Assembly: GCA_040755715.1 (NCBI GenBank)
Contig: JBFLXN010000033.1
Location: 1-21,757, forward strand
DNA length: 21,757 bases
DNA from: JBFLXN01 sp040755715 [NCBI: Candidatus Edwardsbacteria bacterium]
Lineage (GTDB): Bacteria; Edwardsbacteria; AC1; JBFLXN01
Reading direction: 5' to 3'
Shown here: one piece after another, positions 7,712 through 15,296 of the stretch
Position numbering within the stretch: position 1 is the stretch's first letter
How the letters are laid out: each line of letters opens with the position of its first letter
The notes under the pieces: model-generated
Seen by the model: the letters and a program-made list of their open reading frames with translations, nothing else
What the model was told of the DNA's origin: nothing
Databases searched by the model: none
Translations under genes and position numbers: made by a program

Positions 7712-8407
7712 TCAGAGCTTTTTTACATACTCTCTAATTGATTCAAAGATTAACCGTCCATCTTCAGAACCTAAAATGGCTTCTGAAGCCCTTTCTGGAT
7801 GAGGCATCATACCTAAAACATTTCTTTTCTCGTTACAAATTCCAGCAATATTGAAAAGTGAACCATTAGGGTTTGCCTCATCAGAAATTTCACCCTGTTC
7901 ATCGCAATAGCGAAAGACAATCTGATTATTCTCTTTTAATTTTGGCCATGTCCCTTCGTCAGCATAATAGTTACCTTCTTTATGCGCAATGGGAATCCGT
8001 AAGATTCTTTCCTTTGCACACCTGAGAGTAAAGGGGGTGTTGTAGTTTTCTACTTTTAAATTAACTGTCTGGCATAAAAATTGGAGATTTTTATTAACTA
8101 ACATTGCCCCCGGAAGAAGTTCGGCTTCCAAAAGAATCTGGAAGCCGTTACAAATGCCGATGACCAAGCCGCCTTTTTCGGTATATTCTTTAACTGCCTG
8201 CATAATTGGTGAAAAACGGGCAATGGCACCTGTCCGCAGATAGTCGCCGTAGGAAAAACCACCAGGCAAGATGACGCAATCAAAATTTTTTATAGAAATC
8301 TCTTTGTGCCAGATGTAGTCAACCTTTTCACCAAGTATATCCCGGATAGCATGATAGCAATCGTAGTCACAATTTGAGCCGGGAAAAGTCACTATACCAA
8401 ATCGCAT
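7712..8407 (-). CDS. purQ: Phosphoribosylformylglycinamidine synthase subunit PurQ (glutaminase)
   Basis: The 231-residue class I glutamine amidotransferase supplies ammonia to PurL. The nucleophile is Cys86 in '[12 protein letters not shown]', and His203 and Glu205 in '[10 protein letters not shown]' complete the triad. '[19 protein letters not shown]' is typical of PurQ. The length is normal for the separate-subunit type. It lies 20 bases after purS. The upstream sequence lacks a clear Shine-Dalgarno motif, so it may rely on coupling with purS. Confidence 0.97.
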   Translation of the reverse strand: MRFGIVTFPGSNCDYDCYHAIRDILGEKVDYIWHKEISIKNFDCVILPGGFSYGDYLRTGAIARFSPIMQAVKEYTEKGGLVIGICNGFQILLEAELLPGAMLVNKNLQFLCQTVNLKVENYNTPFTLRCAKERILRIPIAHKEGNYYADEGTWPKLKENNQIVFRYCDEQGEISDEANPNGSLFNIAGICNEKRNVLGMMPHPERASEAILGSEDGRLIFESIREYVKKL

Positions 8408-8427
8408 TTTAGTTAAGTGAGGTGAGG

Positions 8428-8685
8428 TTAAAATGTCAGACTATCAATAATCTCAAAACGATAGGTTTCAATTACTGGATTGGTCAATACTTTTTTGCAA
8501 ATTTGTTCTACCTCTTTTTTTGCCTCCTCTTTATTCTGATGGTTCAAGCGAAGGCGCACAAATTTCCCCATTCGTACTTCCGAGACCTCCTTAAATCCCA
8601 GCGTTTCCAAGGAATGTTTAATTATTGTTCCCTGGGGGTCAAAGACTCCTTCTTTAAGGGTAATATAAATATTAGCGATGAACAT
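8428..8685 (-). CDS. purS: Phosphoribosylformylglycinamidine synthase subunit PurS
   Basis: The 85-residue protein is the small bridging subunit of the PurL-PurQ-PurS complex. The pattern '[28 protein letters not shown]' and '[11 protein letters not shown]' is characteristic, as is the length. The ATG at 8683-8685 has GAGGAAAAG just upstream. It is the first gene of the tightly packed purS-purQ-HD-GYP-purL group, after a 465-base gap filled with repeats. Confidence 0.93.
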   Translation of the reverse strand: MFIANIYITLKEGVFDPQGTIIKHSLETLGFKEVSEVRMGKFVRLRLNHQNKEEAKKEVEQICKKVLTNPVIETYRFEIIDSLTF

Positions 8686-8750
8686 CTTTTCCTCGCATTA
8701 TCAAGATAACCCTTACTTCGTGCAGGTTTGATTACGGCCATAAAATCACT

Positions 8751-8820
8751 AACCGCTATCCGTCAACCGCTTACCGCTAAACAATATGCGCATAGCGGAA
8801 AGCGGATAGCGAAAAGCGAT
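8751..8820. repeat. Degenerate 7-bp array that folds into a long hairpin
   Basis: Ten consecutive 7-base units can be read: a left half built on AACCGCT and TACCGCT, and a right half built on TAGCGGA and AAGCGGA, which is its reverse complement. As a result 8767-8779 pairs with 8793-8805 (one mismatch), and CGCTATCCG (8754-8762) pairs with CGGATAGCG (8803-8811). It lies in the gap between the GGDEF gene and purS. Confidence 0.85.
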
Positions 8821-8849
8821 GTTTTTGTATCGCCGTCATCGTTCTTTTT

Positions 8850-8957
8850 ACCCCGTGAGAAAGATACCTTTTTAGAGTTTTTAGACGTAGTTTATCCCAA
8901 AAGTTCGTCAATAAACTGAGCGAAGTTTGTGCCATTATTTTAGTTTTCTAACGGGGT
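8850..8957. repeat. MITE-like element with 13-bp inverted ends
   Basis: ACCCCGTGAGAAA (8850-8862) and TTTCTAACGGGGT (8945-8957) are inverted copies with one mismatch and border about 108 bases. No coding region is visible inside. It looks like a small non-autonomous palindromic element. Flanking target duplications are not evident. Confidence 0.55.
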
Positions 8958-9060
8958 GAATCGCTGAAATCAGTATCCTGACCGTCTGCTCTGCTTCTTT
9001 GCCCAACGGACAGGTCGGATTGAAAATTCCTAAGCGGCAAAAGTATTTTTAAACATTTTG

Positions 9061-9105
9061 CCTGCCTGTCCTACTTACCCTGTCTGCCGACAGGCAGGCG
9101 GTAGG
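9061..9105. repeat. REP-like palindrome (CCTGTCTG/CAGGCAGG)
   Basis: CCTGTCTG (9079-9086) pairs with CAGGCAGG (9091-9098) around CCGA, with one G-T pair. CCTAC (9070-9074) pairs with GTAGG (9101-9105) outside it. It belongs with the palindromes at 3601 and 4795. On the minus strand it lies downstream of the GGDEF gene and could act as a transcript 3' end, although no clean U-tract follows. Confidence 0.65.
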
Positions 9106-9123
9106 GGGGGAATTTAGTATGTC

Positions 9124-9150
9124 ATTTTTGACTTTTGATATTTGATTTTT
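9124..9150. repeat. 7-bp array, units ACTTTTG and ATATTTG
   Basis: ATTTTTG, ACTTTTG and ATATTTG follow head to tail (9124-9144), then a T-run. The array ends directly at the stop codon of the GGDEF gene and shares its ATATTTG word with the array at 976-1010. Confidence 0.75.
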
Positions 9151-10347
9151 TTATGTAGCCACCACTATCCCATTACCGGAGGTTTTTTGGAACTCTGCCA
9201 AAAGTTTAGTGCCTGTCTGACAAAGCGTTCCTGCATTGTTGCCATCTCGGGGATAGTTCACAATCATTCCACTAACGGTAATCTTTTCTGCCGAAGGGAA
9301 ATGTTTTGAAACTTGTAATTCTGTTTCTACTAGACGCCGAATCTTCTCGCCAAATTGTTGGGCTTGTTCTCTATCTGTCTCCAGGAGCATCACTACAAAC
9401 ATATCTTCTTCTTTGCGGCAAGTCAAATCAATTTTTCGCACATTGTTTCTTAAAAGCTCTCCTACATCTTTGAGCACGGCGTCTCCGGCTTCTGAGCCAG
9501 CCAGGTCATTATAGGCACGGAAGTGGTCCAAATCAAAGAAGGCTACGGAAAGTGAGTGACCAAAACGCATAGCTCGGCTGATTTCTGCATTCAACCGTTC
9601 TTCAAAATACCGCCAATTGTAAAGTCCGGTCAGACGGTCGGTTGACTGCAATTCCTCCAAAAGTCGGGCATTTTCCAGAGCAATTGAACCTAAATTCTGT
9701 AAAAGCAAAATCAGATTTTTTTCTTCTTCTTTTTGTCCTGCTTTGCCAATATTCATCACCCCCAACAGATTTCCTCGGTAAAGGAACGGAATACATAGAA
9801 AAGTATTCAGTCCCTCAATTTTGGTCTGGGCAATCTTTTCTTTTACAATATTACTTTCATTCTCAAAATCCTGCTTAGTCATAGCTAATTTTTTAGCGGC
9901 GGTATGCCCGATATAGCCATCTCCCATTTTAATCACCAGATTTTTTGTCAGTTCTTTGGGCAAGCCATAGGAGAAGACTAAACGAAGTTCAGTCCGGTGA
10001 GCATCGGGGAAGAAGAAAGAGAGTTCATCGCCATCAAAAATCTGCTGGGCAATCTGGACTAAAAGCGGAGGAATTTCTTCTCTACCCAAAACCCCTCCGA
10101 GTGTTTTGGCTAAATCAAGTAAGATAACAAAAAGTCGCTTCTTTTCACTGCTTTCTTTGTCAAAACTTTCCACCTTGGCTTTCATTGACCGAAGTGCTTC
10201 TGCCGAGTGTCTCTCTTCAAAAGAAAGGCGGCGCTGATACTCCTGTTCAATTTGTTGGGTCTTTCCCTTCTCGTGCCGCCAATTCAGTAAAAAAATGAGA
10301 AAGAGAAAGAAAAAAATAAGTATTGCCAAATAAAGTAAACTTTGCAT
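9151..10347 (-). CDS. Membrane-anchored GAF-GGDEF protein with a degenerate GGDEF motif
   Basis: The 398-residue protein has an N-terminal membrane helix (about 3-22), a coiled coil (about 28-70), a GAF domain (about 75-230) and a GGDEF domain (about 235-395). The fold is well kept: 'DRLTGLYNWRYFEERL', 'FFDLDHFRAYNDLAGSEAGDAVL'. However, the signature loop reads E313-E-D-M-F where GGDEF is expected, so cyclase activity is unlikely. The I-site RxxD is intact at the canonical distance (Arg304-Lys-Ile-Asp307). This suggests a c-di-GMP receptor, as known for PelD, which also joins membrane, GAF and degenerate GGDEF parts. A strong GGAGGAGG ribosome site precedes the ATG (10345-10347). It begins 39 bases after purB and is probably cotranscribed with it. 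Confidence 0.88.
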   Translation of the reverse strand: MQSLLYLAILIFFFLFLIFLLNWRHEKGKTQQIEQEYQRRLSFEERHSAEALRSMKAKVESFDKESSEKKRLFVILLDLAKTLGGVLGREEIPPLLVQIAQQIFDGDELSFFFPDAHRTELRLVFSYGLPKELTKNLVIKMGDGYIGHTAAKKLAMTKQDFENESNIVKEKIAQTKIEGLNTFLCIPFLYRGNLLGVMNIGKAGQKEEEKNLILLLQNLGSIALENARLLEELQSTDRLTGLYNWRYFEERLNAEISRAMRFGHSLSVAFFDLDHFRAYNDLAGSEAGDAVLKDVGELLRNNVRKIDLTCRKEEDMFVVMLLETDREQAQQFGEKIRRLVETELQVSKHFPSAEKITVSGMIVNYPRDGNNAGTLCQTGTKLLAEFQKTSGNGIVVAT

Positions 10348-10378
10348 AGACTATTCCTCCTCCTTGACGCCTCATGCG

Positions 10379-10420
10379 TCTAGCGTTTAGCGTTCAGCGT
10401 CTGGCGTTTGGCGTCTATAG
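10379..10420. repeat. 7-bp array at the 3' end of purB
   Basis: Consecutive units TCTAGCG, TTTAGCG, TTCAGCG, TCTGGCG and TTTGGCG occupy 10379-10413, with decayed units on both sides. The purB stop codon (10387-10389) is inside the array, so the last codons of purB (RRQTPDAER) are repeat-derived. Confidence 0.9.
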
Positions 10421-11691
10421 ATTGTCTCAATTTCTTTTAGATAAGATTTTGGCTCAAAATAGGAAACAATTTCTTTTTGCCTAAGATATTTTCTAATCTC
10501 CTTGTTTTCTAAAATTAGTTCTTGAAAATCTTTCCCCTGTTTTAGAGATTGTCGGGCCAAGTTTTGCACCAAACGATAGGCAGATTCCCGGCTCATTCCC
10601 TTTTTGGTCAAGGCCAAAAGGATTTTTTGCGAAAAGATGGTCCCATAGGTCAATTGCATATTTTTTTGCATTCTTTCCGGATGAACTTCTAATCCCTCCA
10701 AGATTTGGCGCATTTTCACCAAGATGTAATCAAGCAGAGAAGTGCTGTCAGGAATAATAATTCTTTCCACTGAAGAATGAGAGATATCCCGCTCATGCCA
10801 TAACGAAATATTTTCCAGAGAGGCAAAAGCATTAGTCCGGATGACTCTGGCTAATCCACAGATTCTTTCGCAGAGGATGGGGTTTCTCTTATGCGGCATC
10901 GCCGAAGAGCCTTTTTGTCTTTCATAGAATGGTTCGGCTACTTCACCCACCTCGGTGCGCTGCAGGTGGCGAATCTCAGTAGCAAATTTCTCAAGACTGG
11001 TGGCAATCAGAGCTAAAATCAAAAGATATTCACTATGCCTATCTCTTTGAATAATCTGATTGGCGAGGAGAACTGGTTTTAGTTTTAGTTTTTGGCACAC
11101 ATATCTTTCTACTTTGGGATTGATATGGGCATAAGTGCCGACGACCCCGGAAATCTTTCCATAAGAAATTGTCTCAATAGCAAATTGCATTCTTTTTATT
11201 TGTCTTTTAATCTCATAATACCAGAGAAGCAATTTTAGACCAAAGGTAATTGGTTCGGCGTGCATACCATGGGTGCGACCAATCATGATAGTATTTTTGT
11301 GTTTAAGAGAGAGTTTCTTTAACAAGTTAGCCAATTCGTTTAAGTCCTTAAGAATAATTTCCCCGGCTTGGCGCATCAGCAAAGCCAAAGCGGTATCTAA
11401 CAGGTCAGAAGAGGTCATTCCCAAATGCACAAACCGGGCAGGCTCGCCAATATTTTCCGCCAAGTTAGTGAGAAAGGCCATCACCTCGTGATGAACTTCC
11501 GCTTCAATTTGATTGATGCGCTGAATATCAAATCTTGCTTTGTTTTTGATAGTTTTTAAGGCTTTTGGCGGAATAAATCCGAGTTTTGCCTGAGCCTCGC
11601 AAACTAACAGTTCTACTTTGAGCCAGGTTTGGAATTTATTTCCCTCGCTCCAGATGAAGCGCATTTGTGGTAAGATGTAGCGTTCAATCAT
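10387..11691 (-). CDS. purB: Adenylosuccinate lyase
   Basis: The 434-residue enzyme of the fumarase/aspartase superfamily cleaves SAICAR and adenylosuccinate, releasing fumarate, in purine synthesis. The superfamily signature 'GSSAMPHKRNP' is at 261-271, and the catalytic histidine region is 'GRTHGMHAEPITFG' (138-151). 'HLGMTSSDLLDTALAL' (89-104) is also typical. The length is normal. AAAGGAGAAG lies just upstream of the ATG (11689-11691). The extreme C-terminus (about nine residues) is encoded by a 7-bp tandem array that also holds the stop codon, so the gene end has been rewritten by the repeat. It is the first gene of the purine cluster; no purine riboswitch is visible upstream. Confidence 0.97.
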   Translation of the reverse strand: MIERYILPQMRFIWSEGNKFQTWLKVELLVCEAQAKLGFIPPKALKTIKNKARFDIQRINQIEAEVHHEVMAFLTNLAENIGEPARFVHLGMTSSDLLDTALALLMRQAGEIILKDLNELANLLKKLSLKHKNTIMIGRTHGMHAEPITFGLKLLLWYYEIKRQIKRMQFAIETISYGKISGVVGTYAHINPKVERYVCQKLKLKPVLLANQIIQRDRHSEYLLILALIATSLEKFATEIRHLQRTEVGEVAEPFYERQKGSSAMPHKRNPILCERICGLARVIRTNAFASLENISLWHERDISHSSVERIIIPDSTSLLDYILVKMRQILEGLEVHPERMQKNMQLTYGTIFSQKILLALTKKGMSRESAYRLVQNLARQSLKQGKDFQELILENKEIRKYLRQKEIVSYFEPKSYLKEIETIYRRQTPDAER

Positions 11692-12020
11692 TTATTCTTC
11701 TCCTTTACAACACAAAGACCGCTATCTCTTTAATTTTGGGGATAGCGGCCCGACTATCCACTTTTTACTAAGGATGTAACCATTTTTTCTTTTCCTCCGG
11801 CAAAAATTTTGCCTGTTACTCTGGCGGCGACGAAGGGACACGTATTGAACCAGTAAAACGCCCCCGAAATCAACAAAAACTGATAAATTTACCTTTTCTT
11901 AGCCTGAACTACGCGATCTCCCTTTCCCAAATAGCTAACGGTGAAAAAATTATTCATAACTCAATTTTTCAATTATGAAAATTACATAATTGAACAAGTT
12001 TTGAAAATTCAGAAAAAGAA
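11692..12020. other. Gene-free boundary region between purB and the accessory operon
   Basis: This 329-base gap holds a hairpin with 8-bp arms, CCGCTATC (11719-11726) and GATAGCGG (11741-11748), in the purB leader. It also holds a 15-base AT palindrome, GGCAAAAATTTTGCC (11799-11813), and the left copy of the 15-bp inverted repeat (11837-11851). No coding region, tRNA or recognisable promoter is evident. The arms of the hairpin share the CCGCTATC word with the array at 8751-8820. Confidence 0.6.
11837..11851. repeat. Left copy of a 15-bp inverted repeat bordering the accessory operon
   Basis: GACACGTATTGAACC here is the exact reverse complement of 17391-17405, beside tRNA-Asp. The pair encloses the four-gene accessory operon (about 5.6 kb). 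An exact 15-base inverted match has roughly a one-in-five chance of occurring somewhere in a window this size, but its placement is notable. Confidence 0.6.
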
Positions 12021-13442
12021 TTATTTATCTTCAAATGCATACTTAAACCGCACCTTCGGGTCGTCAAAAACTATTTCTTTTGGATTAAAATGTTCCGGGT
12101 CAAACTTTCCACCAACCCATTTTAACATCTCTTCATATTGTTCGTGCTCCGGGTCCTTTATGATTTCTATGAATTCTTCATACCCTGGTATACTTCCTAC
12201 ATCTTCTGGTGGACATGCTCGTTTACCATCCATGCATACAGGATATTTCTTATCTTTTTCACGGACCAGAATTTTTTCCAGTTCAATTGTATGTTCCCAG
12301 TTGTCTCCAAAGTCATAAGTATATTTAGCTCTTTTATTTTCTAGTGAAAAATAATTAGCAATATTTTCTTCCCAGTCAGTAAGTAATTTTTTATAATCCC
12401 ACCCTTCTTCATCAGGTATACCTATTGCAATTTCTTCGCCTGTCTCAGGATGTTCTATATTGAATTCGTGAAGATGACAATCATACCAGCCCATTGCGTC
12501 CTGTATTGCCACATGCAGCTCCCAGAAATTGTATGTTTCAGGGACCTGTATCCTTCGCCAGATAGGTGGTTTTATACCATCAAGTGTTATTTTAAACTGA
12601 TACACTTTACAGAAATCTTTTTTATCTATCTTGCAAGAACCGGCAGTATGAACTTTTTCGGCAATACATATTTCTCTAATAGGTGGTGCATTTTCTAACG
12701 GTATTTTAACTTCATTTATCTTAAGCCTTTCATCTTTTTCAACAATTTTTGTAAGATTGTCAGGTGGACAATTATCTCTATAAGAATACAATCCAGTGAC
12801 TCTTTTGGTAAGTTCTTTTGGCCAGCAACTTTTTCTATCAATACGATTAAGTATTCCTATTATAATTTCTGTAACTTCTTTATTCTTTTTTTGAATCACT
12901 TCTTCATTTCGTTGAAATTTTTTCTCCGGGATGAATTTATACAGACCAGAATCAATATCTACAACTTCAATTATGATATCATCATCAGTGCTGAGTTTTT
13001 CTTTCCTAATCCACTCGCTCAGTCCAGTAATCCGCAAGCGCGGTGACCCAAAAGGACCACAGAATTCAAGTTTTGTTTCAGTTATTAGTGTATTATCTTT
13101 GAAAATCTTTATTTGTCGTTTACGCCGGTTTTCATAAGGGTCAAAAATAAAACCTAATTCATCATCGCAGGAGAGTATTCCATTTAGTATTTCTTGTTCA
13201 CTGAGAGTATATCTATAATAAATCCCATTAACCATATGTGACAACAAATTATAAGTTTCTTTACCAACACGAATTATCTCTTTACAATCGTAAGCACTTA
13301 ATGCGTTTCTTATCTGTTGCTTGGTTTTTTTTATTGAAGTAACTTTTTCCAACCCGAGAATGATTTCTTCTATTGATAATGCATTCTGTGATGTCTTAAG
13401 TAAATCATAAATTTGCTTTTTTAATGATTTTGGCCTATTCAT
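12021..13442 (-). CDS. Winged-helix-like/pRiA4b ORF-3 (PF07929) domain protein
   Basis: The protein has 473 residues. The C-terminal part (about 278-460) fits the plasmid pRiA4b ORF-3 family, also called IS1096 passenger TnpR-like: 'YQFKITLDGIKPPIWRRIQV', 'LHVAIQDAMGWYDCHLHEF', 'YDFGDNWEHTIELEKI', 'RACPPEDVGSIPGYEEF'. Its biochemical function is unknown. Residues about 5-70 resemble a winged helix ('IYDLLKTSQNALSIEEIILGL'). Residues about 105-175 ('RRKRQIKIFKDNTLI', 'RLRITGLSEWIRKEKLSTDDDIIIEVVD') look like a small beta-barrel reminiscent of B3/AbrB-like DNA-binding folds; this is a guess. Residues 206-270 contain several Cys. It starts one base after the stop of the 603-residue gene, without a good ribosome site, so the two are probably coupled. 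It is the last gene of the accessory operon. Confidence 0.75.
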   Translation of the reverse strand: MNRPKSLKKQIYDLLKTSQNALSIEEIILGLEKVTSIKKTKQQIRNALSAYDCKEIIRVGKETYNLLSHMVNGIYYRYTLSEQEILNGILSCDDELGFIFDPYENRRKRQIKIFKDNTLITETKLEFCGPFGSPRLRITGLSEWIRKEKLSTDDDIIIEVVDIDSGLYKFIPEKKFQRNEEVIQKKNKEVTEIIIGILNRIDRKSCWPKELTKRVTGLYSYRDNCPPDNLTKIVEKDERLKINEVKIPLENAPPIREICIAEKVHTAGSCKIDKKDFCKVYQFKITLDGIKPPIWRRIQVPETYNFWELHVAIQDAMGWYDCHLHEFNIEHPETGEEIAIGIPDEEGWDYKKLLTDWEENIANYFSLENKRAKYTYDFGDNWEHTIELEKILVREKDKKYPVCMDGKRACPPEDVGSIPGYEEFIEIIKDPEHEQYEEMLKWVGGKFDPEHFNPKEIVFDDPKVRFKYAFEDK

Positions 13443-13443
13443 A

Positions 13444-15255
13444 CTATACCGGTAATTGCTCTTCTTTTATATAATGCCACAAGTTCCGTCTTTGTTTATG
13501 AGTTTTTTGCCAATGAGATAAAACCTTTTTATATCCATCGGGGTTCAATTCATAAAGTGCTCTCATCCATTTTGCATGTTCATAATATCTTGACTTATGC
13601 GACTTTGTTGGGTCAGGTAAGATGCAGTGCAAGTGCTCTTTCCAAATATCTATCACTATTGAAACATAAATACCTGTATCCATTTCTTTAAGTTTTTCAC
13701 AACGTATCTTATCCAATTTTGACAACACGGGGTCCATTGGCAGAACGACTTTGAAAAAAGTCGGATACTGTTTCTTTAAATTATCACTATCAGGAAGATC
13801 TTTTGTCAATCGTGCCAGTAATATCCATTGTTGCTTGAATGCTTTCCCATCATTCTTTAGACAATCCAGCCATTCATTCAGTTTCTTTAGGAACCATTCT
13901 TTTTTACCGGGTACATCCAGTTGAGATTCAATCAACCAGTGTATCCATGTATCAGAAGAAATATTTTTATCCAGCCCGGTACGAATACTCCGCTCGGCCA
14001 TTTCTTTCTGCCATTCTAAGAACAAAGTATCTATAACATCTCTTGCTTCGTCTAATCGCAATTTTTTGTATTCATAAATAACTTTAATCCAATCTTCAGG
14101 GGTAGGATACATTACACTTTGTAATTTTGAAGCGCCGGTTCGTTCAGCATTACCTATCTTTTCTGATACTTCTGCCCACAAGTTCAGTAAATCAGCAATT
14201 TCTTTTTCATCATCTTCATAATAATACTTTTGCTCAGCAAGTAGCAACGATGTCTCAGGATACCATACATTTTTTTCATCGCTATGAAGATAGACTAGGA
14301 ATGTTTTCTGAAGTAATAAGTCAGCTTTTTGATAGTTACCTTGAGCAATAGCATCATCAATCAAAGGTTTACCATATTGCCAATTTTTAGCAAGGTGTTT
14401 GTTACAGGTTTCAAGATATTTGGTTGAGTCAAATCGTTCTTCATAAATATGATTTATTTTGTGCCATTTTGAATGAGTTTCGTCCACTTTCTGCTTGTAC
14501 TTATTATCATTAAACTGCTCATATATCTGGCGACAAATTGTATCAGGTAACTTCACAAAAAATGAAAGACACTCATCATCATTTAAATACACATTATCAA
14601 ATTCTTCTTCCAGATTATTGGCCCTGGCAAGAAAAACTATTCCTGGCTGGGTCTCTTTTTGAGAACCTAACCAGAACCATTTCAGAACACACCTTGTGAC
14701 ATTCTTCCCTAATGGACATCCCTCTCCTTCACCCATCCATTCAGGATACGACGAAATATTAGAATTTATCTCTTCTATTGTATCATAAAAAATATTTGGA
14801 TTTTTTACTATATCATATACATCGTCAATAAGTGGAACTGTGTCTTTTGCTATTTCATCTAAGTCTTCAGCAAGTGCATAACCATCAAAATAAGGTGGTT
14901 CCCAGTCAGCATCCTGAACAGCATACTTACCTTCTTCATCACCTACTTCGGCAACAATACTATGCCACTTGTCCCACAATGAATCCCAGAGTTCAAGAAT
15001 TTTCTTGTTTGAAAAAAGTCGATTAACCGGACCTTCACGGGTTTTAGTAGAACCCAAAGATACAATCTTGTCTAATGTCTCAGCAACATCAGGGTCAACT
15101 TTCTTCAATTCATCAATAGATTCTGCTACATCTGTTTTTGCAAATATAACATCCAAAAGTTGGGCAATTTGCTCCTTTGTTAAGCATCCAATTAAGATTT
15201 CACCCACACTTGAATTGCCAGAAGATTTCTTTCTATGTTTTTCTTTCTTCTCCAT
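13444..15255 (-). CDS. Uncharacterised 603-residue helical protein of the accessory operon
   Basis: I do not recognise a catalytic domain. After a Lys-rich start, residues about 15-70 ('VGEILIGCLTKEQIAQLLDVIF...ESIDEL') form helices. The body is rich in Trp, Asp and Glu and is mostly helical, with a TPR-like stretch around 'PLIDDAIAQGNYQKADLLLQKTF' (split here). The C-terminus 'YYEHAKWMRALYELNPDGY' followed by 'LSHWQKTHKQRRNLW' resembles, from memory, the ends of uncharacterised proteins that occur with SWIM zinc-finger proteins; this is a weak hint, and no SWIM motif is visible. There is no signal peptide or membrane helix, so it is probably cytoplasmic. It begins 41 bases after the endonuclease gene and ends one base before the PF07929 gene, so the three are likely cotranscribed. 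Confidence 0.7.
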   Translation of the reverse strand: MEKKEKHRKKSSGNSSVGEILIGCLTKEQIAQLLDVIFAKTDVAESIDELKKVDPDVAETLDKIVSLGSTKTREGPVNRLFSNKKILELWDSLWDKWHSIVAEVGDEEGKYAVQDADWEPPYFDGYALAEDLDEIAKDTVPLIDDVYDIVKNPNIFYDTIEEINSNISSYPEWMGEGEGCPLGKNVTRCVLKWFWLGSQKETQPGIVFLARANNLEEEFDNVYLNDDECLSFFVKLPDTICRQIYEQFNDNKYKQKVDETHSKWHKINHIYEERFDSTKYLETCNKHLAKNWQYGKPLIDDAIAQGNYQKADLLLQKTFLVYLHSDEKNVWYPETSLLLAEQKYYYEDDEKEIADLLNLWAEVSEKIGNAERTGASKLQSVMYPTPEDWIKVIYEYKKLRLDEARDVIDTLFLEWQKEMAERSIRTGLDKNISSDTWIHWLIESQLDVPGKKEWFLKKLNEWLDCLKNDGKAFKQQWILLARLTKDLPDSDNLKKQYPTFFKVVLPMDPVLSKLDKIRCEKLKEMDTGIYVSIVIDIWKEHLHCILPDPTKSHKSRYYEHAKWMRALYELNPDGYKKVLSHWQKTHKQRRNLWHYIKEEQLPV

Positions 15256-15296
15256 ATCTTCTGATTATTTAGTTAATGATTTCTAATGAATTAAGA

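Noticed and set aside
8850-8957. Possible small gene or structured RNA upstream of purS
   Set aside because: The reading frame there runs through the heptad array and has no ribosome site or conserved protein pattern. The inverted ends suggest a small repeat element instead.
9642-9878. Plus-strand frames opposite the GGDEF, PurL, SecD and other genes
   Set aside because: They overlap well-supported minus-strand genes and have no recognisable domains.
11692-11760. Purine riboswitch upstream of purB
   Set aside because: The hairpin is simple, and the three-way junction with its conserved loop sequences is absent.
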